From CAWBXL01 sp963837365 (GTDB lineage: Bacteria; Acidobacteriota; Terriglobia; Terriglobales; Acidobacteriaceae), in the NCBI GenBank assembly GCA_963837365.1, contig CAWIMW010000006.1, positions 62,001 to 126,000 of the forward strand: 64,000 nt of DNA, given 5' to 3'. A model generated the notes under the pieces. That model made no database searches, was not told the origin of the DNA, and saw nothing but the letters and a program-made list of their open reading frames with translations. Shown here piece by piece: positions 15,426 to 24,191 of the stretch. Position numbers and translations under genes: made by a program. Numbering within the stretch: position 1 is the first letter of the stretch; the number at the start of each line of letters is the position of its first letter.

Positions 15426-15815
15426 TTAGTTGCTGCTGCTTCCGCTGCTGCTGGCGCCGCCTTCTCCGCTGACTTCCAGGGCAAATTTCTTCCCCGAAAA
15501 ACGGATCTGTGACAAGTTGCGAGTGCCATTACTGGCGGTGTTTACCACAGCTGAATCGTAGCTTGACGGATTGTCAAGATTGACCACCTGTGCCGGCACC
15601 GTAGCGACTACGTTCTTACCTTTCATAATCTCCACTTGCACGCTCGGCCCCGCGCCATCCCATTTCACGGTGTATTCACCCGCCGCGAGCTGTTTTCCCG
15701 CCACGGTTGCGGGAGAGGTCAATTGCAGAGTGCCTTTGCTGGCGGCGAATGCACTGGTCGCCAGAAGCAATGCCGACCCCAGCACCAGCCCTTTGAAGAT
15801 TTTTGTGAAATTCAT
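15426..15815 (-). CDS. Small secreted acidobacterial-type protein
   Basis: A 129-residue exported protein: signal peptide in the first 24 residues (ending SAFAA), then a beta-rich core (KQLAAGEYTVKWDGAGPSVQ, VEIMKGKNVVATVPAQVV), and a Ser/Gly tail (GGASSSGSSSN). Proteins with this GEYTVKWDG pattern are frequent as paralogues in Acidobacteriota; the function is unknown. AAGGAGTC before the ATG is a good ribosome-binding site. Confidence 0.75.
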   Translation of the reverse strand: MNFTKIFKGLVLGSALLLATSAFAASKGTLQLTSPATVAGKQLAAGEYTVKWDGAGPSVQVEIMKGKNVVATVPAQVVNLDNPSSYDSAVVNTASNGTRNLSQIRFSGKKFALEVSGEGGASSSGSSSN

Positions 15816-16307
15816 GTCAGTAGACTCCTTTTTTCTTTCCCGAAAAGCCGTCGGGAATCGGTTTCTGGGCGGCTGGCTGTGCCATCTGCGGGCTTGTGTT
15901 TGTCCGCAAAAGGCCTACAATGCGGCCTCGGGGTTTAGCAGAGACAGTGCGGCCACGAGGCCCTACTGTTGCTGAGGGACTGTTTTCATCTGGGCCGCCA
16001 AACCGAGAGTGAAGGCAGTTCCTTGAACCCCACAAACAATTGCTGGAATCCGGTCACCTTTGCCGGGTCCCAATAAGCTAGCTACGTGCTGCGCGACCGA
16101 AAAGTTTCCTGATACTCCAGCCGCAATTAACCGTTTGGACGCCCACCTCCACGGGACGTTAGCAACTCCGTAGCAGTGGACACAAAGACAGTAATGTTCT
16201 GTTAAATGAGCACTAATTCGTAAGAATTAGAAACAAGAGGCTTTCTTTTCGGAAGCAGGAATCAAGGGCGGAATTCGTCTTACAGGAGGGCACAAGTTTT
16301 TACAGCA
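15816..16307. other. 490-bp intergenic stretch without a credible gene
   Basis: No open frame here has plausible codon use or a start signal. The only structure seen is a 7-bp stem formed by gcctcg-type and cgaggc-type arms near 15925-15970. The stretch must contain the promoter of the secreted protein at 15426-15815. Confidence 0.5.
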
Positions 16308-17270
16308 TTAAACAATCTGCAACACGACTTTGCCGTAGTTGCCACCCTTGCGTAACAATTCGTATGCCTCTGCCGCTTCGGATAAAGGATGAATATGTCC
16401 AGTGGCCGGCCGCAGATGCCCTTGCTGAATCCAGGCCGAAAGCTGGTTCCATGCCGATTCCATCAGTCCACTATTTTGCGAAAGATAAGTGAGCCAAAGG
16501 CCATGCACGCTCGCGCCCTTGGCGTAGAGAATGCGAGTGTCGAGTTGGGATTTCTCTCCGGTGGCACTGCCGTAGACGATGACGCGGCCGAAATCGCGCA
16601 GGCAACGGACGCTCCTGGCAGTGTGCTCGCCTCCCAGCATTTCGAATACGGCGTCTACACCATCGCCGTAGGTCAACTCTTTGATGGCTTCTTCGTAATC
16701 GCGCTGCTTGTAGTTGATGCCGTGCTGCAAGCCCAGCTCTTTCACGCGCGCCAATTTTTCTTCTGAGGAGGAAGTCCCGTACATCTCCACTCCCAGCAGC
16801 TTTCCAATCTGCACCGCGGCGGTTCCCACGCCACCGGCTACGGCATGAATCAGCACACGCGGCGCCTGACCGCCTGCGTGCTTCTCCAGGAGTCCCGCTT
16901 TCCAGTAGGCAAAGTAGGCAGTGAAATAATTGACTGGGAATGCCGCCCCTTCGCCGTCGCTCCATTGCTGCGGAACCGGCCATAGGAGCTGGGAGTAAGC
17001 TGCCACCTGCTCGGCGAAGGCCGCCCACTGGGCATAACCCATCACCCGCTGGCCATCGTTTTCGCGAATCCCGCAGAACTCCCGGCCCGCCACTAGCGGA
17101 GGGTTCGGGGTGCCGGGGTAGCCGCCCTGGAGAGTCATCACATCGGCAAAGTTAAGGCCTCCGGCATTGACCCGTACCAGTACCTGCCCAGCCCCCGGCT
17201 GAGGGTCTGGAACCTGTTGAACTTGAAGGGCCTCAGGCCCGCCAAGCCGCGTTATAACCAGCGCTTTCAT
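16308..17270 (-). CDS. NADPH:quinone oxidoreductase / zinc-independent MDR alcohol dehydrogenase family
   Basis: A 320-residue medium-chain reductase beginning MKALVITRLGGPEALQ at the ATG ending at 17270; a longer upstream frame has no support. It has the substrate-domain signature NAGGLNFADVMTLQGGYPG and the nucleotide-binding segment HAVAGGVGTAAVQIGKLLG. The catalytic-zinc Cys/His set of alcohol dehydrogenases is absent, which fits the QorA branch. It reduces quinones or enones with NADPH; the actual substrate cannot be told. Confidence 0.85.
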   Translation of the reverse strand: MKALVITRLGGPEALQVQQVPDPQPGAGQVLVRVNAGGLNFADVMTLQGGYPGTPNPPLVAGREFCGIRENDGQRVMGYAQWAAFAEQVAAYSQLLWPVPQQWSDGEGAAFPVNYFTAYFAYWKAGLLEKHAGGQAPRVLIHAVAGGVGTAAVQIGKLLGVEMYGTSSSEEKLARVKELGLQHGINYKQRDYEEAIKELTYGDGVDAVFEMLGGEHTARSVRCLRDFGRVIVYGSATGEKSQLDTRILYAKGASVHGLWLTYLSQNSGLMESAWNQLSAWIQQGHLRPATGHIHPLSEAAEAYELLRKGGNYGKVVLQIV

Positions 17271-17520
17271 GACAACCAGTGTAGCAATAACCTGGGTTAT
17301 ATGACCTACACAATGGCCTGTAAAAGCTAATGCTGCAAAGCGCAAAACCCGGTATATACTTCCCCCGGTTCATTCTGCTGTATTATCCGCAATATGCGGG
17401 AACGGAGCACTTTCATCATTCGGTTTTATCGCTCCGTTTAATCAAGTCACTGGTTCCAAAGTTGAGCCGGTGCGGGTCAACCGTTCTTAGTCGGTTGCGG
17501 TTGTTCCGGGGAGGTGGCAC

Positions 17521-18615
17521 GTGGATCTAGTACTGGTCCGTTTCTTATTTATTTTAGTTGTTTCGGTTACCTGTTTTCTTATTCGCCCTTTTGGCCTTGA
17601 GCCACGCCTGGATGCCGCAGTTGGCGCAGGCATTGGTTTAGCCATTGTCCTTTTTGAATGGAAGCTGCGCCGGGTAAACCTAAGCCGCTTGATTGGGGCG
17701 GCGATTGGCAGTGTTCTGGGAATCATCGGCGCCTACCTGTTTTCACTCGTTATCCGCAGCAGTTTGCCTGCCGGCCAAACCCAGAGTTTCCTGCAAATTC
17801 TGGTGATGTTGCTCATGGCCTATGTAGGCGTGGTTGTGGGTGTGAGCAAGGGTGACCTGCTGAACCTGGCTGCGCTGGGAGGAATTTTTGGCGGGGAGAA
17901 GTCGGGGAAGAAGAGCTACAAGATCCTCGATACCAGCGTCATTATCGACGGCCGCATCGCCGATATTGCCGAAACCGGTTTTCTCGATGGCATCATCGTA
18001 ACCCCTCAATTCGTGCTACGCGAACTGCAACTGGTGGCGGATTCCTCCGATTCGCTGAAGCGTAATCGCGGACGGCGAGGGTTGGACATCCTTCAGCGTC
18101 TGCAAAAAAATACCTCACTGCATATTCAGATTGTCGAAGACGATTTTCCCAGCGTGCGTGAAGTTGATCTCAAACTGATTGAGCTTGCCAAACTGTACGA
18201 GGGCAAGATCATCACCAATGATTTCAACCTGAACAAAGTGGCACAGCTACAGGGTGTGGAAGTGCTGAACATCAACGAGCTGGCCAATTCCCTGAAACCG
18301 ATTGTGCTCCCTGGTGAAATCATGAAGGTCTTCATCCTCAAAGAAGGTAAAGAATATAACCAGGGTGTGGCTTATCTGGACGACGGCACGATGGTTGTGG
18401 TGGACAACGCGCGCAAGATGATTGGCAAGAACGTGGATGTGGCCGTCACTTCCGTGTTGCAGACCACCGCAGGAAAAATGATCTTTGGCAAGTGGGATGA
18501 CCGTCACAGTTCAAGAGAAACCCGCAATGTTACGACCATGAATGCAGTGGGTGCCGTACCCAACGGTGATCCTAAGAATCCAGCGGCAGTTCTGGTTGAA
18601 CGGCCGTTGGAATAA
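17521..18615 (+). CDS. Membrane-anchored PIN/TRAM domain protein (YacL-like)
   Basis: A 364-residue protein starting with GTG after GGGGAGGTG. There are four predicted membrane helices in residues about 1-125. A PIN ribonuclease domain follows (KILDTSVIIDGRIADI, VLRELQ, ITNDFNLNKVAQLQGV) with its acidic residues intact. A TRAM domain (GKEYNQGVAYLDDGTMVVVDN) lies at the C-terminus. This is the YacL architecture, proposed to act on RNA at the membrane. In many bacteria it lies beside ispD/ispF, as it does here. Confidence 0.88.
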   Translation: MDLVLVRFLFILVVSVTCFLIRPFGLEPRLDAAVGAGIGLAIVLFEWKLRRVNLSRLIGAAIGSVLGIIGAYLFSLVIRSSLPAGQTQSFLQILVMLLMAYVGVVVGVSKGDLLNLAALGGIFGGEKSGKKSYKILDTSVIIDGRIADIAETGFLDGIIVTPQFVLRELQLVADSSDSLKRNRGRRGLDILQRLQKNTSLHIQIVEDDFPSVREVDLKLIELAKLYEGKIITNDFNLNKVAQLQGVEVLNINELANSLKPIVLPGEIMKVFILKEGKEYNQGVAYLDDGTMVVVDNARKMIGKNVDVAVTSVLQTTAGKMIFGKWDDRHSSRETRNVTTMNAVGAVPNGDPKNPAAVLVERPLE

Positions 18616-18621
18616 AGACCG

Positions 18622-19044
18622 TTATTGCGCGACGACCGAGTCAACTCGAATTGTGTCTCCGTCACGAGAGCCTGAAATCGTGACCCGCTGGCCGGCCAGT
18701 TTGGAGAGTTCTTCTGTATTGCCGGTCAGAGTGTAGCGTTTTTCTCCGTCCACCAGAATATATTTCGCCCCGTTGCGCACGCAGAAACGCCCGCATTCCG
18801 CCGACGACATGTCCGCATCCTTATTGTGACGGGCCCCGCAATCCGAGTCGGTGATGACCCCGGAAATAGGTGTGTAGGTCATTCCCGCCTGCCGGATGTT
18901 ATTGCGGCGAGGAGTTTTTGCAGTTTCCCCGCGGGCAAACGCCAAGGCGCCACCCACTAGAACCATGGCAATCACCAGGGAGATTGCCAGAACTCTGAAT
19001 AGGCAGTAGGTCAGAAGGCGTAACCAATTCCAACGGAGAGACAT
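18622..19044 (-). CDS. Small exported protein with Cys-rich domain
   Basis: The ATG ending at 19044 has GAGGT seven bases upstream and yields 140 residues. An N-terminal membrane/signal segment (LLTYCLFRVLAISLVIAMVLV) precedes a domain with SGVITDSDCGARHNKDADM and SAECGRFCVRNGAKYILVDG, then a beta-rich tail that looks OB-like (YTLTGNTEELSKLAGQRVTISG). The spaced Cys/His (DCGARH, ECGRFC) suggest disulfides or metal. Function unknown. It is convergent with the PIN-TRAM gene, with six bases between stops. Confidence 0.7.
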   Translation of the reverse strand: MSLRWNWLRLLTYCLFRVLAISLVIAMVLVGGALAFARGETAKTPRRNNIRQAGMTYTPISGVITDSDCGARHNKDADMSSAECGRFCVRNGAKYILVDGEKRYTLTGNTEELSKLAGQRVTISGSRDGDTIRVDSVVAQ

Positions 19045-19487
19045 GTTTACCTCGCACAAACGTGGGATTCGGCACTCCAGATGCCGAAATGCAGGCACCG
19101 TTTTTGAATGCAATTTGCTTTCCACAATTCACGAACGTTTATTTCTGTAGAGTTAGCCGGGGAGGCCGCAGCGCCCCTCACTTTCAGAAGCGCAATTTCG
19201 TCCCGAAACTACCCAACTTGGCATACAGAACTTTCCTTAGATGGGCCCAGGGCAAGACTTTACCGCCGCCACCGATGGCTAAGTTTATTTTCTCCGCGTT
19301 CTTTTGGAGCGTTTCTTGGCGATCTTTGCGGTCAAGATCTTTGACTTGACTCGCAAAAATCAAACACCATAACCGCAAGGACCGCAAAGAAATTCCGCGA
19401 AGGACGCGAAGAAATTCAAATTGAGCCACCATCCAGCCGCTCCGAGATTTGAAGCGTTCGCGCAATCCCTCTATACTTACAGCCCCT
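19045..19487. other. 443-bp intergenic stretch with inverted repeat
   Basis: No credible gene. Towards the right end, ctttgcggtc (near 19325) and gaccgcaaag (near 19380) form an inverted pair, followed by an AAGGACGCGAAG-type word. This is one more dispersed intergenic hairpin. The promoter for ispD should lie here. Confidence 0.5.
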
Positions 19488-20213
19488 ATGAAGGTAGTCG
19501 TCATTATTCCGGCCGCCGGGCTGGGAACACGCATGTCCTCCGCGCCCGCAAGCAAGGGCAAGAAGCCGCCCTCCAAACAATTTGCAGAGTTGGGAGGCAC
19601 TCCGATTCTGCTGCACACTTTGCGCAAGTTCGCAGCTTCTCCTGAAGTGGCGGAGATTTTCGTCGCCTTGCGCAAGGATGAGATCAGCGTGTTTCGCTCA
19701 CGCTTGGAACTAGAAGGCAGAGATATTTTGCAGAAGAATCTACAGTTGGTTGAAGGAGGAGAGCACCGGCAAGAGTCCGTGGCCAATGCACTGGCTGCGG
19801 TCAAAGCGGCAGCGGACGATATCATCCTGGTGCACGACGCGGTGCGTCCGTTGGTGACAGCAGAAATTATTCAGGAAGTCATCCAAGGGGTGAAGAAGCA
19901 CGGAGCTGCGATTGCAGGGCTGCCTGCGGTGGACACCATCAAGCAAGTGGAGCGTACGTCGGAAGCTGCGATCATCAGGGCCACCGTGCCCCGGGAAAAA
20001 ATTGTGATGGCGCAGACCCCGCAGGGATTTCACTACTCTGTGATTAAGAAAGCTTTCGATCAGGCTGCGACTGAGGGTTTTATTGGGACGGACGAAGCTT
20101 CGCTGGTGGAGCATTCGGGACATGAAGTGGCGGTGGTGATGGGGTCGCCGCGGAATATTAAGATCACTACCCCTGGCGATCTCGAGCTTGCAGAGTTTTT
20201 CCTGAAACGGTAA
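19488..20213 (+). CDS. ispD: 2-C-methyl-D-erythritol 4-phosphate cytidylyltransferase
   Basis: This enzyme of the MEP isoprenoid pathway transfers CMP to methylerythritol phosphate. From the ATG at 19488 it is 241 residues: nucleotide-binding PAAGLGTRMSS with KKPPSKQFAELGG, then VLVHDAVRPLV (here ILVHDAVRPLV) and AQTPQGFHYSVI, all typical. Upstream in-frame starts would lengthen the N-terminus before the IIPAAG strand and are not expected. ispF follows after one inserted gene. Confidence 0.93.
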   Translation: MKVVVIIPAAGLGTRMSSAPASKGKKPPSKQFAELGGTPILLHTLRKFAASPEVAEIFVALRKDEISVFRSRLELEGRDILQKNLQLVEGGEHRQESVANALAAVKAAADDIILVHDAVRPLVTAEIIQEVIQGVKKHGAAIAGLPAVDTIKQVERTSEAAIIRATVPREKIVMAQTPQGFHYSVIKKAFDQAATEGFIGTDEASLVEHSGHEVAVVMGSPRNIKITTPGDLELAEFFLKR

Positions 20214-20218
20214 AAGCG

Positions 20219-20250
20219 TGCCGCAGATTTACGCGGATTTTCGCAGATTT
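20219..20250 (+). repeat. Intergenic repeat, 'gccgcagatttacgcggatt' family (left of GxxExxY gene)
   Basis: The word tgccgcagatttacgcggat, followed by tttcgcagattt, appears inverted at 20676-20705, on the far side of the GxxExxY gene. The same family occurs at 29131-29203 and 60218-60288. Confidence 0.65.
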
Positions 20251-20278
20251 CATTCAACCAACGATAGAATGCTGGCTC

Positions 20279-20722
20279 ATGAAAGTTCTCCGGCCCGAGG
20301 AATTCAAGCATTACGATTTGACTGGACAGATCCTTAGTGTGTTTTATGCGGTCTACAATGAACTTGGTCACGGCTTTCTTGAGTCTGTTTACGAAGAAGC
20401 TATGGCGATTGGCTTGAGAGATGCGGGGTTGAAAGTGGAGCGCCATGTACCTTTGCCGGTTTGGTTTCGGAACCAAAAAGTCGGTGATTTCAGAGCGGAT
20501 ATACTGGTGGAAGATGTTGTTCTGCTGGAATTAAAATGCGTGCGAGTCTTTGAAACAGTTCATGAGGCCCAGTTGCTCAACTACTTGAAGGCAACAACCG
20601 TCGAAATAGGACTCCTGTTTAACTTCGGTCCATTTCCGCAATTTCGGCGCTTAGTATTCGCGAACGAAAGGAAAAGAATCCGCGCAAATCCGCGTGAATC
20701 TGCGGCCAAGGTTCCTGCATGA
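20279..20722 (+). CDS. GxxExxY protein (PD-(D/E)xK nuclease-like, uncharacterised)
   Basis: A 147-residue protein with the GxxExxY signature (NELGHGFLESVYEEAMAIGL). A nuclease-like core follows: VGDFRADILVEDVVLLELKCV (D-x(n)-E-x-K pattern), then QLLNYLKATTVEIGLLFNFG. The last roughly 15 residues (IRANPRESAAKVPA) are translated from an intergenic repeat, and the stop overlaps the ispF start (ATGA). It thus became part of the ispD-ispF transcript while being an inserted unit. The biochemical role of the family is unknown; nuclease activity is inferred from the motif. Confidence 0.82.
   Translation: MKVLRPEEFKHYDLTGQILSVFYAVYNELGHGFLESVYEEAMAIGLRDAGLKVERHVPLPVWFRNQKVGDFRADILVEDVVLLELKCVRVFETVHEAQLLNYLKATTVEIGLLFNFGPFPQFRRLVFANERKRIRANPRESAAKVPA
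20676..20705 (-). repeat. Intergenic repeat, right copy (inside GxxExxY reading frame)
   Basis: The reverse complement reads gccgcagattcacgcggatt, matching the left copy at 20219 with few changes. It is translated as the tail of the GxxExxY protein. Confidence 0.65.
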
Positions 20723-21204
20723 AGATAGGCTACGGTTGGGACTCACACGAATTCAAGGCTGGCATCCCCCTCAAGATTGGCGGCATAACCCTGCCTCATA
20801 CCCATGGCCTGGGGGGCCATTCTGACGGCGACGCGTTACTCCACGCCATCACAGATGCTCTGCTCGGAGCAGTAGCGGCCCCAGACATAGGCTCGCTGTT
20901 TTCCCCATCCGACCCCAAGTGGAAGGGCGCCGACTCGGCGGTTTTTCTGCACGAAGCCCAAAAGCGAATCAAAGCTGCCGGTTACGCCATCGTGAACCTT
21001 GATTCCACCCTGATCATGAATGCACCAAAAATCGGCCCCCACGCGAATGCAATTCGCGGCAATGTGGCGAAACTCCTGGGCATTCCACCAGATTGCATCG
21101 GCATTAAAGCCAAGACTCCGGAAGGCATTGGCACCGATAACGCCGCCATTGCCCACGCCGTGGTCTTGCTCGAGAAGCTTCCACAAAAAAAGAAGAAACG
21201 CTAA
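20719..21204 (+). CDS. ispF: 2-C-methyl-D-erythritol 2,4-cyclodiphosphate synthase
   Basis: A 161-residue MEP-pathway enzyme. The zinc ligands Asp 8, His 10 and His 42 are in WDSHEF and LLHAITDALLG, and the signatures GGHSDGDALLH, DIGSLFSPSD and AKTPEGIGTDN are present. It is translationally coupled to the preceding GxxExxY gene through an ATGA overlap. The Lys-rich C-terminus (PQKKKKR) is ordinary for the family. A short hairpin follows. Confidence 0.94.
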   Translation: MKIGYGWDSHEFKAGIPLKIGGITLPHTHGLGGHSDGDALLHAITDALLGAVAAPDIGSLFSPSDPKWKGADSAVFLHEAQKRIKAAGYAIVNLDSTLIMNAPKIGPHANAIRGNVAKLLGIPPDCIGIKAKTPEGIGTDNAAIAHAVVLLEKLPQKKKKR

Positions 21205-21210
21205 CGCGCA

Positions 21211-21236
21211 TTTCCCATTACGGGAAAAAGAAAACT
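21211..21236 (+). terminator. Candidate terminator after ispF
   Basis: TTTCCC and GGGAAA pair around five bases, followed by a purine-rich gap and a TTTTT run ending near 21240. The stem is only six pairs, so it is moderate in strength. Confidence 0.5.
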
Positions 21237-21291
21237 TTTTCTGTGACGCATGTCCTTGCCTGCCCGTCCCCTCCATGCTTAGTCTGCCAGC

Positions 21292-21963
21292 ATGACTCGT
21301 TTACTTGGCTCACTCTTATTAGCCGCCTCACTAAACGCTTCCGTATTCGCAGCCGCGAAAGCGCACACTGTCTTTTTTGGTAAATGGATCGCAGTTCAGT
21401 GGAGGATCGGGCCGAATGAAGACCAGCCGATCGATCTAAAAGTGCGCGCGCTGGTCGTGGACGGCCACGTGAAGGAATACACCATCGGGATGCCGCACGA
21501 CATCACCCAGCGCTTGTTCGTAGTCCGCCGCGTTTTCCGGCTGAACGATGCCCTCCCCGAAGACAAACAGCCGAACTGGCGTTGGGAGCGGGGTGGATGG
21601 ATGCTTGTCGATCGCGTCTCTACTCACATCACGCAACTCAATCTGCCTGAGTTTGATTCCTATTCATCGGTGGCAAGCTGGTACCGCGATTATGTTGCTT
21701 ACTGCGGAGTTTCCGATGATGGAGAGAAGTTTTACGAAATCGTCGCCCAGCTAGGCCGTCGCAAGCCGGTGCTCAAGAAAACGATGATGAGTGCGGTTGC
21801 TTTGGAGATGCCGGATTCTGCCTGCGCCGCTCCGGATTGGCAACGCCAACCCACCCGCGTGACCTTCTCCACCGGAGGTTCGGACAAGACCACGTATGAA
21901 GTGCGAAGACACTCCTTCAATTTGATTAAGGATCAGGATGAGGAGGAACCCGGGTCGGAATAG
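21292..21963 (+). CDS. Secreted hypothetical protein
   Basis: A 223-residue protein with a signal peptide (MTRLLGSLLLAASLNASVFAA). The mature domain contains HTVFFGKWIAVQWRIGPNED, IDLKVRALVVDGHVKEYTIGMPHD, a Tyr-rich middle (WYRDYVAYCGVSDDGEKFYE) and a C-terminal acidic tail (KDQDEEEPGSE). I do not recognise the family. It has no catalytic motif and is probably a periplasmic protein. Confidence 0.7.
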   Translation: MTRLLGSLLLAASLNASVFAAAKAHTVFFGKWIAVQWRIGPNEDQPIDLKVRALVVDGHVKEYTIGMPHDITQRLFVVRRVFRLNDALPEDKQPNWRWERGGWMLVDRVSTHITQLNLPEFDSYSSVASWYRDYVAYCGVSDDGEKFYEIVAQLGRRKPVLKKTMMSAVALEMPDSACAAPDWQRQPTRVTFSTGGSDKTTYEVRRHSFNLIKDQDEEEPGSE

Positions 21964-21969
21964 AGCATT

Positions 21970-22803
21970 CTAGCCTGCGATTGAGCGCAGCAAAAGATAG
22001 CGGATGAAGTGGAATTCGCCATACAACAATAGGGCACAACCTGCAATTACGGCGAGTGACCACAACTGACGCTTTGCCGAAGGCAGAGTCAAACTGGGCG
22101 CCAGCACCGCTCCCAGGGCCAGACCTGTAAGTAACCCGCCAATATGCGCTGAATTTGAGATAAAAGGCACGACCGCGCCAAAAAATAAGTTATACCCGGC
22201 AAACAGGAGAAGGCTCTTGAGCGTACTTTGAATGGCATGTCTGGACACCGGAAGTTTGCCGAGGTAGAGGGCTGAGACGAGCGCTCCAGCAAGTCCAAAG
22301 ACCGCGCCAGACGCCCCGACCGTGATGGCTCGCGGGTTTGACCAAGTGGCAGCCAGGCTTCCCGCTAAACCGCAGCATGTGTAGATGAGGAAGTAAACCC
22401 ACCGGTCGTAGATGCGCTCTGCCAAACCGCCCAGGTCCCACAGACACCACATGTTGAAGCCGATATGAATAATTCCCGCATGAACGTAGGTGGCGGTGAG
22501 CAAACGCCATTGCTGTGCGAATAACGCATATCCCCAGCTGCCACCAAAGTTCCTCAGTACATCGGTCCCCGGTGACATTGGAGAGGCCCCGGAGAAAAAC
22601 ATGGCCAAGAACACGATCCCGTTGACGGCCAGCAGTCCGGTAGTGACATACGCCTTGGCGTCGGGATCAGTAAGGCGAGGAACAGGATTGGCGTACACCC
22701 CCTCTTCCTTGGCGAAGCGGGCCATAGACTCGCGGCACGACGCACAAATCTCGCGCAACGAGTAGAAAGGGAGTTTACGACCGCATCTGGAGCAATTGGC
22801 CAT
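21970..22803 (-). CDS. Rhomboid-family intramembrane serine protease
   Basis: A 277-residue protein: an N-terminal zinc-ribbon-like CxxC pair (CSRCG, CASCR), then six or seven membrane helices. The rhomboid site is visible: the HAGIIHIGFNMW segment (helix 2), the nucleophile Ser in VGASGAVFGLAGAL, and the base His in ISNSAHIGGLLTGLALG. These are the canonical GASG and AHxxG motifs. It cleaves membrane proteins within the bilayer; substrates are unknown. The added zinc ribbon may aid substrate binding. Confidence 0.9.
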   Translation of the reverse strand: MANCSRCGRKLPFYSLREICASCRESMARFAKEEGVYANPVPRLTDPDAKAYVTTGLLAVNGIVFLAMFFSGASPMSPGTDVLRNFGGSWGYALFAQQWRLLTATYVHAGIIHIGFNMWCLWDLGGLAERIYDRWVYFLIYTCCGLAGSLAATWSNPRAITVGASGAVFGLAGALVSALYLGKLPVSRHAIQSTLKSLLLFAGYNLFFGAVVPFISNSAHIGGLLTGLALGAVLAPSLTLPSAKRQLWSLAVIAGCALLLYGEFHFIRYLLLRSIAG

Positions 22804-22845
22804 GTAGAGGTCCGACGCACAACACGCGCCAGCTATTAGGATACC

Positions 22846-23797
22846 TTAGTCTCCAGCGGCTTCTACGGCGGGCATCTCTTCCGCTAATGTGTGGTTTTTT
22901 ACTTTGGCCGTAGTTACAAGAACCACAGATACGACCACAATTGCGCTGCCTGCGAGCACGTAGGCATCGACTCTTTCATGCAGGATTAACCAGCCGAGGA
23001 ATACCGCCATGACAGGATTCACGTAAGCATAAGTGGACACAATGGCGGCTGGCGCGTTATCCAGCAACCAGATGTAAGCGGTATATCCCACGAGCGATCC
23101 AAACACCACCAGGTAGGCAATCGCGCCCATTCCCCGCCATGTCCAAACCGCCTGAGACAAATCCTGGGCGAACAAGCGCGTAGATAAAATTGGCGATGCC
23201 CGCAAAAACAATCTGCCATCCGGTCGCACTCACCGACCCACCCGACTGCCAGAGCTTCGAAAGCACCGAACCCAGCGCCCAGCTGAACGACCCGCCGAGC
23301 AGCGCCAGCGACCACCACATCTCGCGGCTGCCGACGGCCCCACTCTCGGTCAACTTGGGCCAGAGAAGCACCACCAGGCCGGCAACACCAATGATTAGTC
23401 CCAGCTTGCCGCGGGGAGAAATATGATGATCCCCTAAAATTAGCGCATCCAGGATCAAGAACCACAATGCGATGGAGGCTACCAGTAGCGCGGCAATCCC
23501 TGAGGGGACGTACTGTTCCGCGTAGGAAAGCGTGAGGTTCCCGCCCATCAGCAGCAGCACTCCGACCACCGCAATCTGCGCCATTTGCTTCGGGCTATAG
23601 CGGATACTGCGCCCGGTCACGAGACAATATCCCAACATGAGAGCACCGGCGATCAGAAAGCGGGTCGCACACATAAGAGGTGGGGGAATACTCTCAACCG
23701 CAATGCGAATTCCGAGGTAGGTTGAGCCCCAGAAGAAATAGACCAGTCCCAGTGCGAAAAAAACCAGGAAGCGGTGCTGACGTTGGGCGGCGGTCAT
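22846..23797 (-). pseudogene. EamA/DMT-family transporter, frameshifted
   Basis: Two overlapping reverse-strand frames together make one ten-helix EamA permease. The upstream frame (to 23797, start MTAAQRQHRFLVFFALGLVY) gives the first repeat and half of the second. It then runs into a wrong reading after ANFIYAL. The downstream frame resumes with QAVWTWRGMGAIAYLVVFG and ends at 22846. The shift lies between about 23165 and 23190, with no long homopolymer there. Either the gene is broken or the assembly has a one-base error. A complete EamA paralogue lies at 26593. Confidence 0.8.
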
Positions 23798-24191
23798 GAG
23801 TGTGTGGGGATAAAAGATATCAGAGTAGGCAGATGCCCCCCGGGATTCAAGGCGATTGCAGCGCAGCAGTGCGAGATCCCGATCAGACAGGTGTATGTCT
23901 ATGTCTTTAAAGGTTACCTTCGGGGGTTACGCTGCATTCATCGGGGAGCTATAATTGATCTTGAACATGCCCACAGGCCAGAACAATACGCATCTACCGG
24001 AATGCTGGCTGCACTATCTGGTGGGCCCACGCCGCTATCGCGCCGTGCTGCCTTCGAACCGCCGTCCCAATCTTTTCGGCGGAGATTAGTTCTCAATCCT
24101 CCCATCTTGGTTCACCCCAGGCCGTAATCCGTTCGCAGGTTGATTTCGGCCAACGATGACGAAAGACCAACAACAGCATTTGGAGGATTCC
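23798..24191. other. 394-bp intergenic stretch with a promoter and a possible small ORF
   Basis: A perfect TATAAT (23950-23955) lies 11 bases before the ATG of a 40-codon frame (23967-24089). The -35 region is poor. The ribosome-binding site of the aminotransferase (ggagg, 24182-24186) is at the right end. Confidence 0.5.
23967..24089 (+). CDS. Possible 40-residue small protein
   Basis: The frame reads MPTGQNNTHLPECWLHYL and ends NRRPNLFGGD, with codon third positions as GC-rich as in the neighbours. TATAAT is placed so that the message would have almost no leader. It has no recognised relative. It could be a chance frame; the composition and promoter position are the only support. Confidence 0.3.
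   Translation: MPTGQNNTHLPECWLHYLVGPRRYRAVLPSNRRPNLFGGD

Noticed and set aside
15571..15975. 134-codon plus-strand frame opposite the small secreted protein
   Set aside because: Antisense shadow extending into intergenic sequence.
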